This document shows, one piece after another, positions 5,073 through 12,805 of a stretch of 19,085 nt of DNA (position 1 is the first letter of the stretch; the number at the start of each line of letters is the position of its first letter). The DNA is from Spirochaetia bacterium (GTDB lineage Bacteria > Spirochaetota > Spirochaetia > Treponematales > Breznakiellaceae). Below the pieces are notes generated by a model. The model saw nothing but the letters and a program-made list of their open reading frames with translations. It made no database searches and was not told the DNA's origin. Made by a program: the position numbers and the translations under genes. The DNA lies in assembly GCA_026002025.1 (NCBI GenBank), contig BOAU01000038.1, forward strand, positions 1 to 19,085. The letters are read 5' to 3'.

Positions 5073-6836
5073 ATGGAAGAAAAGGATCATGCGGAATTTT
5101 TCAGCAGGTCCCTGTACATCCAATGCGGGGGCTGGCAGTCCTGGTCGGCGGGCTGGGAACTGGGGGCCGGTGAAACCCTGCCCCGGCAGGTGCTGCTCCT
5201 TCCGGAACTCATCAAATTAACGAACCGTGACGGGGACAGGCCAAAACCGGGCTGGAACGCCGGGCACTTCATCATGTATATTCGCTCGGGGGATATGTAC
5301 ATCTGCATTGCGTCTGTAGAAAAAAGTCTGCCTCCGGTAAGTTACCGCATCAACGGGAAACAACGGCTTGTCAACGCAGAAGTATTTTGTCCCGGAAAAA
5401 AATGGCGGCCCGGTGAGGCAATAGCGGAACTGCACATTTTTGCCGCAAAGGGCTACTTCAACTTTAAGGATACTATTGCCGCCATTTACCGGCAGGAACT
5501 CGCCGCCGAGGCCGCAGGTTCCCCTCCGGAAGAATTATTTAAGGGCCTGCAATTTTTGTACCCCGATGGTGTGGATAATTTCCGCAATGCCGGGGCGGTT
5601 CCCGGGGGCTACGAGTCCTGGTACAATCACTACACCGACATTAACGCGGCGCTGATCCTGGAGGACCTTGAGGGCTTAAGAAAAAACAAGAACCTTATCA
5701 AACTCCGCTATTCGGACCGTATGCTGCCCGCGGTCTTTCAGATCGATGACGGCTGGGAAAAGGCTGTAGGCGAATGGGATATTGATGCGGGCCGTTTCCC
5801 CAAGGGCCTTGCGCCGCTTGCGGAAAAAATCGAAGGAGCGGGATATATCCCCGGCCTTTGGTTTGCGCCCTTCATCGTGACCCGTTGTTCCCGCGTTTTT
5901 ACCGAAAAAAATGAGTGGCTTTTACGAAACCAAAAAGGCCGGCTCGTGTCCGCCGGGTTCAACCACCTCTGGGACGGACAGTATTACTGTCTGGACCTTT
6001 CCCGTAATGATGTGCTTGAGTACCTCCGCAGCCTTATCGACCGGGCAATCGACGAATGGGGTTTCCGCTACCTCAAGCTGGACTTTCTCTATGCGGGATT
6101 TTTCGCCGCCTCTTTTGCCGAAGGCGGATCCCCGCATGAACACTACCACAAAGCCTGCGCCATACTCACCGCCCGCAGTAAAACTGTTGACGGCCGCCCC
6201 GTGGCCTACCTCGGGTGCGGCGCGCCCCTGGGGCCGTCGTACCGGTACTTCCCCCTCTCCCGTATCGGCGCGGACACCCGGGAAGAATGGGACTGGAACC
6301 TGGCCAGATTGATATGCCATGCGGGCCGCCCCGGCGCGTACCTCAATCTCAGGGATACCATAGGCCGCTCATTTATGAACGGCACGGTGTACATCAACGA
6401 TCCCGATGTGGTCTTCCTCCGCAGCAACAACTGCAAACTTTCTGAGAATGAGAAGGAATTAATCGGCCTGGTAAATTTTTTGCTTGCGGGACAGATCATG
6501 TTTTCCGATGATCCCCTCAAGTTGACAGAAGCCGACCTGGCCCTGACAAGGCGTATCTCGGACCTCTACGACAAACTCGCCGGGGATGAATACGGCGCGG
6601 TGATGCTGGAAAAGGATGTATACCGCCTGGAAAGCCGATCCGGAAAAACAGCGGGACTCATCAATCTGCGGAATAAATTTTTCAGGCTTACTGCTCAAAA
6701 CAAAAACACTGAAAACGCAGTATTACTGTCGGCCCTGTCGGATGACAGAGCCCTGACGGATCACCGATGTCAAATAAAAACGGACGCGATCACTTTTGAA
6801 TCCCACAGTATTACTATAACTCGCTCCGCCTGGTAA
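5073..6836 (+). CDS. Family 36 alpha-galactosidase-like hydrolase
   Basis: A GH36 (clan GH-D) glycosidase, expected to hydrolyse alpha-galactosides such as melibiose or raffinose; no signal peptide is visible, so it is probably cytoplasmic. From the ATG at 5073: WQSWSAGWEL (residues 21-30) in the N-terminal beta domain, QIDDGWEKAVGEW (223-235), GLWFAPF (261-267), the nucleophile block YLKLDF with D337, and the acid/base block SRIGAD with D401. The protein-like frame continues upstream without interruption to 4905 (reading TEKTIAPLHKELRFKAGDK and onward), yet it contains no ATG, GTG or TTG. The true start must therefore be a rare codon (ATA 4908, ATT 4914 or 4926) or altered. The 3' end overlaps clpP tail to tail by 23 bases. 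Confidence 0.88.
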   Translation: MEEKDHAEFFSRSLYIQCGGWQSWSAGWELGAGETLPRQVLLLPELIKLTNRDGDRPKPGWNAGHFIMYIRSGDMYICIASVEKSLPPVSYRINGKQRLVNAEVFCPGKKWRPGEAIAELHIFAAKGYFNFKDTIAAIYRQELAAEAAGSPPEELFKGLQFLYPDGVDNFRNAGAVPGGYESWYNHYTDINAALILEDLEGLRKNKNLIKLRYSDRMLPAVFQIDDGWEKAVGEWDIDAGRFPKGLAPLAEKIEGAGYIPGLWFAPFIVTRCSRVFTEKNEWLLRNQKGRLVSAGFNHLWDGQYYCLDLSRNDVLEYLRSLIDRAIDEWGFRYLKLDFLYAGFFAASFAEGGSPHEHYHKACAILTARSKTVDGRPVAYLGCGAPLGPSYRYFPLSRIGADTREEWDWNLARLICHAGRPGAYLNLRDTIGRSFMNGTVYINDPDVVFLRSNNCKLSENEKELIGLVNFLLAGQIMFSDDPLKLTEADLALTRRISDLYDKLAGDEYGAVMLEKDVYRLESRSGKTAGLINLRNKFFRLTAQNKNTENAVLLSALSDDRALTDHRCQIKTDAITFESHSITITRSAW

Positions 6837-7428
6837 TGATCTTCGAAATCAGTCCGTATTTGGCGGCCTCTTCGGCGTTCATCCAGTAATCGCGGTCGGT
6901 GTCTTTTTCAACCTGATCAAAGGGCGCGCCGGTTTCGTCGGCGATAAGGCGGTTGATCTTGGCCCGCAGCTTTTCCAGTTCCCGGGCGTGGATTTCAATG
7001 TCCGTGGCCACACCCCGAATGCCGGACAGGGGCTGGTGGATCAGGTAGTGGCTGTTGGGGAGCCCGACCCGCCTGTCCTTTGGGCTGGCCAGTTGGATGA
7101 TCGCGGCGGCGCTGGCAACCAGGCCCATGCCGATGGTCCAGACCGGGGGCTTTACGAAGCGGATCATGTCGAAGATCGCGTAACCCGCATCGGCATCCCC
7201 TCCGGGTGAATCAATAAAAATACGGATGGGATCATCCCCCATATCTTCCAGAAGCAGAAGCTGCCGGATGGTCCGCTCGGCCAAATCTTTTTTTATTTCA
7301 CCGGACAGCAGGATGGTCCGGGTCTTGAGCATCTTGTTGAGCAGCGGATCAGCCCCCGCCTGTTTGGAATCCTCTCCGGACTCCTCCTCTTCCTCGTCTT
7401 CATTGCGTATGTATAAACGGTTCATCAT
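6814..7428 (-). CDS. clpP: ATP-dependent Clp protease proteolytic subunit
   Basis: ClpP forms the tetradecameric serine-protease barrel that degrades proteins fed by ClpX or ClpA/C. The sequence shows IDSPGGDADAG, the nucleophile elbow GMGLVASAAAI (S106), HYLIHQP (H131) and DTDRDYWM (D180), so the Ser-His-Asp triad is complete. Length is 204 residues. The N-terminus has an acidic run (residues 10-20) before the conserved core, unlike the compact start of E. coli ClpP. A GGAGG directly precedes tandem ATGs at 7428 and 7425; the second is the better spaced. No clpX or trigger factor gene adjoins it. It may be one of several ClpP paralogues. Its stop codon lies inside the GH36 coding end. Confidence 0.95.
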   Translation of the reverse strand: MMNRLYIRNEDEEEEESGEDSKQAGADPLLNKMLKTRTILLSGEIKKDLAERTIRQLLLLEDMGDDPIRIFIDSPGGDADAGYAIFDMIRFVKPPVWTIGMGLVASAAAIIQLASPKDRRVGLPNSHYLIHQPLSGIRGVATDIEIHARELEKLRAKINRLIADETGAPFDQVEKDTDRDYWMNAEEAAKYGLISKIITRRSEL

Positions 7429-7497
7429 TCCTCCAGAAGTATCTCATAATACCGTATATTCATGGTAAATAAAAAGGGGTATGATGGGGTTCTACAA

Positions 7498-8697
7498 ATG
7501 AATAAATCCTGGAAGTCCAACTATATTGCGATTCTGATTGCGGAAACCATGGCAATTGCCGGTTTTTCACTGTCCATGCCGGTCATTCCCCTGTTTTTGG
7601 CCGATGATGTGGGCGTTACGGACCCCGTCAGGCTTAAGATGTGGGTGGGGGCCATCCAGTCCCTGTCCTCGGTGACCCTGGCGATTTTTGCGCCTATCTG
7701 GGGGCATCTGGCGGATGTGTTCAGCAGGCGGATGATGCTGCTCCGGGCCATGTTCGGCGGGGCGATCCTCGTTTCACTGATGACCTTTGTGCAGGAGCCC
7801 TGGCAGCTTTTGGTCCTGCGGGCCATCCAGGGGAGCCTTACCGGCACGGTTGCGGCGGCCACGGTGATGACCGCGGGGATTGCCCCGGCGGCCCAAATCG
7901 CCCTGGCCCTGGGGCTGCTCCAGACCGGGGTCGCCATCGGCAGCTCCATCGGCCCCCTGATCGGCGGGGTCATCTCCGACTTCCTGGGCCACCGGATCGC
8001 CTTTTTAAGCACCGGCCTGGTCCTTGCCGCCGCGGGGGTGATCGTCCTCAAATGGGTGGACGATGACGCCGCAGCCCATCAGCATAAAAAGGGTGAGCAT
8101 TTTAAATTTTTCCCGGACCTCAGGCCCATCATGGAATCCCCGGTGCTGATCTCCCTGATGATCACCACCTTTGTCATCCAGGCGGCAAACATGATTGCCG
8201 CCCCCATGCTGCCCCTCTTTCTGAAAGAGCTGGCCGCGGACAGCAGGTACATCGGCTCATCCACGGGGATGGTCCTGGGAGTCGGCGCGGGGGCCGCCGC
8301 GGTGTCGGCGGTGCTGGTGGGAAAATATTCCTCCCGCTTCGGCTACTGGAAAACCCTTGCCTTCTGCCTCACCGCCGGGGCCATCCTCACCATCCCCCAA
8401 ACCTTCGTCGCCAACGTAACCCAGCTCGCCGTGTTCCGCGCCCTGTCCTCCTTCTGCCTCGGCGGCGCCATCCCGGTCCTCAACGCGATCCTCGCCGTCA
8501 GCGCCGACAGGGAACACCAGGGCAGCGTCTACGGCTTCAATGCCTCGGTCTCCTCCGCCGGCGGCGCACTTGGCCCCATGATCGGCTCCATGGTCGCCAT
8601 GATAAACTACCGCATGGTCTTCCTCGCCACAGCAATACTGTTGGGGCTGTCCGCTTACGGGACGATAAAGCGGAGCAAAAGGCTGAAGCAGGGGTAG
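7498..8697 (+). CDS. MFS transporter, DHA1-type drug/metabolite exporter
   Basis: A 399-residue inner-membrane protein with the usual twelve hydrophobic segments. Loop 2-3 carries the MFS signature GHLADVFSRRMMLLR, and the fifth segment shows the antiporter motif region GLLQTGVAIGSSIGPLIGG followed by VISDFLGHR. This points to a proton-coupled exporter of the TetA/Bmr group; the substrate is unknown. The frame is open from ATG 7462, but that codon has no ribosome binding site, while ATG 7498 follows GGGG by 8 bases. It is transcribed divergently from clpP, with about 70 bases between the starts. The esterase remnant follows its stop at once, in the same frame. Confidence 0.88.
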   Translation: MNKSWKSNYIAILIAETMAIAGFSLSMPVIPLFLADDVGVTDPVRLKMWVGAIQSLSSVTLAIFAPIWGHLADVFSRRMMLLRAMFGGAILVSLMTFVQEPWQLLVLRAIQGSLTGTVAAATVMTAGIAPAAQIALALGLLQTGVAIGSSIGPLIGGVISDFLGHRIAFLSTGLVLAAAGVIVLKWVDDDAAAHQHKKGEHFKFFPDLRPIMESPVLISLMITTFVIQAANMIAAPMLPLFLKELAADSRYIGSSTGMVLGVGAGAAAVSAVLVGKYSSRFGYWKTLAFCLTAGAILTIPQTFVANVTQLAVFRALSSFCLGGAIPVLNAILAVSADREHQGSVYGFNASVSSAGGALGPMIGSMVAMINYRMVFLATAILLGLSAYGTIKRSKRLKQG

Positions 8698-8853
8698 AGG
8701 GGAGCGCCATTGGGCTGCTCCGTGGGCGCTTACGGTGCTTTGAAGTGCGCCCTCTCGAAGCATGATTTTACCTACGAAGAATGGCCGGGCATCCATGACT
8801 GGTATTTTTTCAATGACGCCCTGAAAAAGGCTCTGGAAATGTGGTACGCCTAA
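8698..8853 (+). pseudogene. Remnant of an esterase (FrmB/EstD-like), internally deleted
   Basis: Directly after the MFS stop, in the same frame, the sequence reads GAPLGCSVGAYGALKCAL, which matches the nucleophile elbow GxSxGGYGALK of tributyrin/S-formylglutathione-type esterases. It is followed immediately by SKHDFTYEEWPGIHDWYFF and NDALKKALEMWYA, the C-terminal His-containing end of the same family, then TAA (8851-8853). The roughly 100 residues normally between these blocks, and everything before the elbow, are missing. There is no start codon or ribosome binding site. I read this as a decayed gene of which two fragments have been joined by deletion. Confidence 0.7.
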
Positions 8854-8949
8854 GTCCTCAGGTCCTCTGATGTGTCCCCTTTTATAAAACTCCCCGGTAG
8901 TATATACTCTTCTGAAACCATATTTTGATTATTAGAGGAGAAAGCAGCA

Positions 8950-10077
8950 ATGGGTTCATCGAAGGTGTATTTTACGAACATGCGGACCAGGGTGGGGGAG
9001 AGCCTTCTGGGCAAGCTAGACCGGCTTATCGTAAAGGCGGGGATCAAGGAGATCGATTTTAAGCAGAAGTATGCGGCCATCAAGATTCACTTCGGCGAGC
9101 CGGGAAACCTGGCCTTTCTGCGGCCCAACTTTGCCAAGACGGTGGCGGACCGTATCAAGACCCTGGGGGGCATGCCCTTCCTCACGGACTGTAATACCCT
9201 GTATGTGGGGCGGCGCAACAACGCCCTGGTCCACATGGACGCAGCTTTTGAAAACGGTTATACCCCCTTTTCTACCGGTGTGCAGAACATTATTGCCGAC
9301 GGCCTCCGGGGCACCGATGATGTGGATGTGCCGGTCAAGGGTGGGACTTATTGCAAGGTGGCCCACATCGGCAGGGCCATTATGGATGCGGACATCGTGA
9401 TTTCCCTGAACCATTTCAAGGGACATGAAATGACCGGCTTCGGCGGGGCGATCAAGAATATCGGCATGGGTTCCGGCAGCCGGGCGGGCAAGATGGACAT
9501 GCACAACGACGGCAAACCGGAAGTTGATAAATCCGCCTGTATCGGCTGCAGGATCTGTACCCGGTTCTGCAATCACGGGGCCATCAGTTTTGGGGCCGAT
9601 AAAAAAGCGGTCATCGATCACAAGAAGTGCGTGGGCTGCGGACGCTGTATCGGCGCGTGCAGCAAAAACGCCATCTCAAATGATTCGGGCACCAGCAACG
9701 AAGCCCTGAACTGCAAGATCGTCGAGTACACCAAGGCGGTGGTGGACGGCCGCCCCAATTTCCACATCTCTGTGGTGAACAATGTGTCCCCCTACTGCGA
9801 CTGCCACGGCGAAAGCGACGCCCCCATTGTGCCGGATATCGGCATCTTCGCCGGCTTCGATCCCGTGGCTTTGGACAAGGCCTGCATCGACGCAGTGAAC
9901 GCCGCCCCCGGCATTGCAGCCAGCATCCTGGGCGATCGGGAGCACAACCACAAACTGCCTAACGGGGAGGATCACCTTACCGACATTCACCCCACCACGG
10001 ATTGGCGGACCCAGATTGTCCATGCCGAAAAGATCGGCCTTGGCACTGGTAACTACGAACTTATTACGGTAAAATAA
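8950..10077 (+). CDS. DUF362 protein with two [4Fe-4S] clusters
   Basis: A 375-residue cytoplasmic protein. Residues 1-190 form a DUF362 domain (with KIHFGEPGNLAFLRP, LNHFKGHEMTGFGGAIKNIGMG). A bacterial ferredoxin insert follows, with CIGCRICTRFC (C197, C200, C203, C207) and CVGCGRCIGAC (C227, C230, C233, C237), then a C-terminal DUF362 part with DPVALDKACID. The cysteines predict two [4Fe-4S] clusters and an electron-transfer role; the reaction is not known. The start is supported by AGAGGAG about 8-10 bases before ATG 8950. It stands alone, ending at the terminator shared with the convergent cobalamin operon. Confidence 0.88.
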   Translation: MGSSKVYFTNMRTRVGESLLGKLDRLIVKAGIKEIDFKQKYAAIKIHFGEPGNLAFLRPNFAKTVADRIKTLGGMPFLTDCNTLYVGRRNNALVHMDAAFENGYTPFSTGVQNIIADGLRGTDDVDVPVKGGTYCKVAHIGRAIMDADIVISLNHFKGHEMTGFGGAIKNIGMGSGSRAGKMDMHNDGKPEVDKSACIGCRICTRFCNHGAISFGADKKAVIDHKKCVGCGRCIGACSKNAISNDSGTSNEALNCKIVEYTKAVVDGRPNFHISVVNNVSPYCDCHGESDAPIVPDIGIFAGFDPVALDKACIDAVNAAPGIAASILGDREHNHKLPNGEDHLTDIHPTTDWRTQIVHAEKIGLGTGNYELITVK

Positions 10078-10107
10078 TTTTTTCCTATAAGGGAGAAGGA
10101 CGGAAAT

Positions 10108-10132
10108 GCCGCCGCAGAAACACTGCGGCGGC
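10108..10132. terminator. Bidirectional terminator between convergent units
   Basis: GCCGCCGCAG (10108-10117), loop AAACA, and CTGCGGCGGC (10123-10132) form a perfect 10-bp G+C-rich hairpin. It is followed by GTTTACATTTT on the plus strand and preceded by AAAT, which gives a U-containing tail on the minus strand. It lies between the DUF362 gene and the 3' end of the btuD-like gene and can serve both. Confidence 0.75.
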
Positions 10133-10134
10133 GT

Positions 10135-10896
10135 TTACATTTTCCCCCAGCGCTCCAGGGATTCCCTCATAAAGGCCCCAATGTCCATTCCGTAAACCTC
10201 CCGCAGCATTGCTCCGTTCAGGACTTCTTCCGGCTTTCCGCAGGAGACAATTTCTCCATCACGCATGAGGGTGGTATAATCGCTGAAACGGTGGACCAGA
10301 TTGAGATCGTGAAGTACCCCAACAATGATTCTGTTTTTTTCCCTGACCCATGCGGAAAGGTATTGCAGTAATTCTATCTGGTGTTTCAGATCAAGATGAT
10401 TGGTGGGCTCGTCAAGGAGAATAATCTCCGGGTCCTGGACTAATGTCCGGGCAAGGAAGACCCGTTGCAGCTGGCCCCCGGATAATTCGGTGATAAGCTG
10501 ATTTTGTACATCCTCAAGTTCCAGCCGTTTGATGGTCGCGGCGATAATGTTTTGATCTTCTGCGGAAAGGTTTTTGAGGAAGCCCGTGGTATGGGCATAC
10601 CGGCCCAGAGAAATGGTGTCGTATACGGTGTAGGGAAAGTAGATTTGGGAGATCTGCCCCAGGAGGGCGATTTTTTTTGCCAGGTCCCTTCGTGTAAATG
10701 AGGCGGCGTCCTGCCCATCAACAGTAATACTGCCGCGATAGGGAAGCAGCCGGGCTATGGTTTTAAGTAATGTGCTCTTTCCGCAGCCGTTGGGTCCGGC
10801 GATGCAGAGGATCTCCCCTTGACGGGCTTCAAGGCTGATATTTTTGATAATGTCTGCGCCGTTATACCCGGCGTACAGTTTTTTAATTTCCAGCAT
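10135..10896 (-). CDS. btuD: Cobalamin/iron-chelate ABC transporter ATP-binding protein
   Basis: A 253-residue ATPase of the FecE/BtuD type that powers uptake of cobalamin or siderophores through the partner permease. It shows Walker A GPNGCGKSTLL, a Q-loop at LLGQISQIY, the ABC signature LSGGQLQRVFLAR, Walker B EIILLDEPTNHLD and an H-loop in GVLHDLN. It begins 6 bases after the permease stop and is the last gene of the riboswitch-controlled operon. The cobalamin assignment comes from the operon's leader rather than from this protein, whose family also serves iron chelates. Confidence 0.9.
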   Translation of the reverse strand: MLEIKKLYAGYNGADIIKNISLEARQGEILCIAGPNGCGKSTLLKTIARLLPYRGSITVDGQDAASFTRRDLAKKIALLGQISQIYFPYTVYDTISLGRYAHTTGFLKNLSAEDQNIIAATIKRLELEDVQNQLITELSGGQLQRVFLARTLVQDPEIILLDEPTNHLDLKHQIELLQYLSAWVREKNRIIVGVLHDLNLVHRFSDYTTLMRDGEIVSCGKPEEVLNGAMLREVYGMDIGAFMRESLERWGKM

Positions 10897-10902
10897 TTTC
10901 GG

Positions 10903-11898
10903 CTAACCTTTTTTAAAGTAAACCCAGGCGAAGAAGGGCGCGCCGATGATCGCCGTGATGGCCCCTACGGGCAGTTCCGATGGGGAGATGATGGTCCGGG
11001 CGATAAGGTCGGTGACCACCATGAGACAGCCGCCGATGACGAAGGACATGGGAATCACGTAACGGTGATTGGAGCCCACGATCTTCCGCGCCGCATGGGG
11101 TGCGATAAGGTCCACAAAGCCGATGGCGCCGCTCAGGGCCACTGCGCCTCCGGTTAATACGGCGGCGAAAAAAAACAGCCGCTTCCGTATGCCGTGAATT
11201 TCCACCCCCACCGATTGGGCCTCGTCTTCACCAAAGGTGAGGATGTCCATTTCCCGTGTGTACCGGGCGATCCCCAGGCTGCCGATCAACAAAAAGGGCA
11301 GCATCAGCGTAACATAGGGCCATCCCTTGAGGGCAAAGCTCCCCATCTGCCAGAGCACCAGGGTTTTAAGTTCCTCACGGAAAACAGCGGTAATGGTAGT
11401 GAGCAAGGCGTTCACAAAAAGGGAAACTACCATGCCGAACAGTATTACTGTGTTGTTGGACATGGTCCGGTCCAGCCGGGAAGAAAAGGCGATCACAAAA
11501 AACACCGTCATCAGGCTGAACACAAAACCGGTGAGGGGCAGGGTGAAGCCCCTGATAAAGGGCAGGCTAAAGCCGCTGATGATAATCAGTGCCGCCCCCA
11601 GTGAAGCCCCCGATGACACACCGATGATGTAGGGCGAGGCAAGCTGGTTCTTCAACACCGACTGAAACACCGCGCCGCTCATTGCCAGGGCGCCTCCGGC
11701 CATAAAGGCCAGCAGCGCACGGGGAAGCCTGAGTTGCCGGACTATGGCAATATCCTTGGGGTCAAGGCCGTTTGTTATGTTCAGCATCACCTTAAGGGTG
11801 TCAATAATGCTGATGGAAGAACTCCCCAGCGCGGAACCGCCGCATAATATAAACAGTGATACTAACAGGCCCGTCAGGATTTTTTTGTTGTTAGTCAT
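10903..11898 (-). CDS. btuC: Cobalamin/iron-chelate ABC transporter permease (FecCD family)
   Basis: A 331-residue inner-membrane permease of the FecCD/BtuC family with about ten hydrophobic segments. Signatures include LRLPRALLAFMAGGALAMSG near the N-terminus, GAIGFVDLIAPHAARKIVG, and the C-terminal SELPVGAITAIIGAPFFAW. The frame extends 45 codons upstream into the binding-protein gene, but those residues are not permease-like. ATG 11898 gives the normal length and a short overlap of 8 bases with the upstream stop, suggesting coupling. It forms the channel fed by the BtuF-like lipoprotein and driven by the BtuD-like ATPase. Confidence 0.92.
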   Translation of the reverse strand: MTNNKKILTGLLVSLFILCGGSALGSSSISIIDTLKVMLNITNGLDPKDIAIVRQLRLPRALLAFMAGGALAMSGAVFQSVLKNQLASPYIIGVSSGASLGAALIIISGFSLPFIRGFTLPLTGFVFSLMTVFFVIAFSSRLDRTMSNNTVILFGMVVSLFVNALLTTITAVFREELKTLVLWQMGSFALKGWPYVTLMLPFLLIGSLGIARYTREMDILTFGEDEAQSVGVEIHGIRKRLFFFAAVLTGGAVALSGAIGFVDLIAPHAARKIVGSNHRYVIPMSFVIGGCLMVVTDLIARTIISPSELPVGAITAIIGAPFFAWVYFKKG

Positions 11899-12805
11899 AA
11901 TAGTCCGGGTACACCGCATGGGCCATTTGCCGTAAAGCCAGGATGATGTGCTGGGACGGCCGGGATGAGGAATCGGTGTCGATGGTATACACCGCATTGT
12001 CCCGCACAGCCTTAATGGTATGAAAGCCGTCACGTTTTTTTATTTCACCGATCGGGTCATCGATAAAATTGACATTGGTCAGGATCACATCGGGGTTCCG
12101 TTCCAGTACGGCCTCCGCGCCGGGGGCAATCCAGCCGTTTTTGTCGGCAAAAACATTCTGCGCCCCGATGAGTTCAATCATTTCGTTAAGAAAAGTTTCC
12201 CGGCCCATACTCACCATGTTGGGGGCGGGTGATATTTCAAAATAAACCGATTTCTTCACGGTAATACTACTCCCAATCGCAGTAATACTGTTGATCTGCC
12301 CATTCATGTTCTGTATCAGTTCCTGCCCTTTTCCCGCCGCATCAAGCGCGGCGGCGATGGTTTCAATGTCCCGGCAAATATCGGCGATACTGCTGCTGGT
12401 GGGAAGGTAAACCACGGCGATCCCCATCTCCTTAAGCAGCCGGAAGGGATCGTCCCCCGCGCCGTACACATTGTGTTCGCTGGTGATGATGATGTCAGGG
12501 GCCAGGCCGATGATCGCCTCCGGGTCGGGGTAGAAAAAATCTATCTCCGCAATATCCGGCGGCAGGCCCGGTATGAGCATGGAATATTTGTCCGCCGCAA
12601 TGATCCTGTCCGCAAGGCCAAGGCCGATAATGATCTCCGTATTCGACGGCGCTGTGGAGATGATGCGGTTGATGACGGCGGCGTTGTCCGCTGTTCCGCC
12701 GGAATTTGCGGCTGCCCGCGCCCCTGCGCCCCCGCCCTGACTGCGGTTACATCCGGTCAATATCAAGAATATCAATAGTAATACTGCTGTTGTTTTCTGT
12801 TTCAT
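11891..12805 (-). CDS. btuF: Cobalamin-binding (BtuF-like) lipoprotein
   Basis: A 304-residue substrate-binding protein of the TroA/BtuF class III type. The signal peptide ends in the lipobox LILTGC, with lipidated Cys19. A Gly/Ala-rich linker follows (residues 24-40), then two lobes: RIISTAPSNTEIIIGLGLADRIIAAD and DPEAIIGLAPDIIITSEHN in the first, and APGAEAVLERNPDVILTNVNF in the second. It is anchored on the outer face of the inner membrane and hands cobalamin to the permease. The start overlaps the receptor stop as ATGA (12805-12802). The related iron-chelate binding proteins are the main alternative; the B12 riboswitch favours cobalamin. Confidence 0.9.
   Translation of the reverse strand: MKQKTTAVLLLIFLILTGCNRSQGGGAGARAAANSGGTADNAAVINRIISTAPSNTEIIIGLGLADRIIAADKYSMLIPGLPPDIAEIDFFYPDPEAIIGLAPDIIITSEHNVYGAGDDPFRLLKEMGIAVVYLPTSSSIADICRDIETIAAALDAAGKGQELIQNMNGQINSITAIGSSITVKKSVYFEISPAPNMVSMGRETFLNEMIELIGAQNVFADKNGWIAPGAEAVLERNPDVILTNVNFIDDPIGEIKKRDGFHTIKAVRDNAVYTIDTDSSSRPSQHIILALRQMAHAVYPDYYD

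Noticed and set aside
5922..6320. Minus-strand frame of 132 codons inside the GH36 gene
   Set aside because: It lies fully opposite catalytic-domain codons whose sense frame matches GH36, and its composition is what a G+C-rich antisense frame gives.
8257..8796. Minus-strand frame of 179 codons opposite the MFS gene
   Set aside because: It is Gly/Asp/Glu-rich antisense of a membrane protein, without a start signal.
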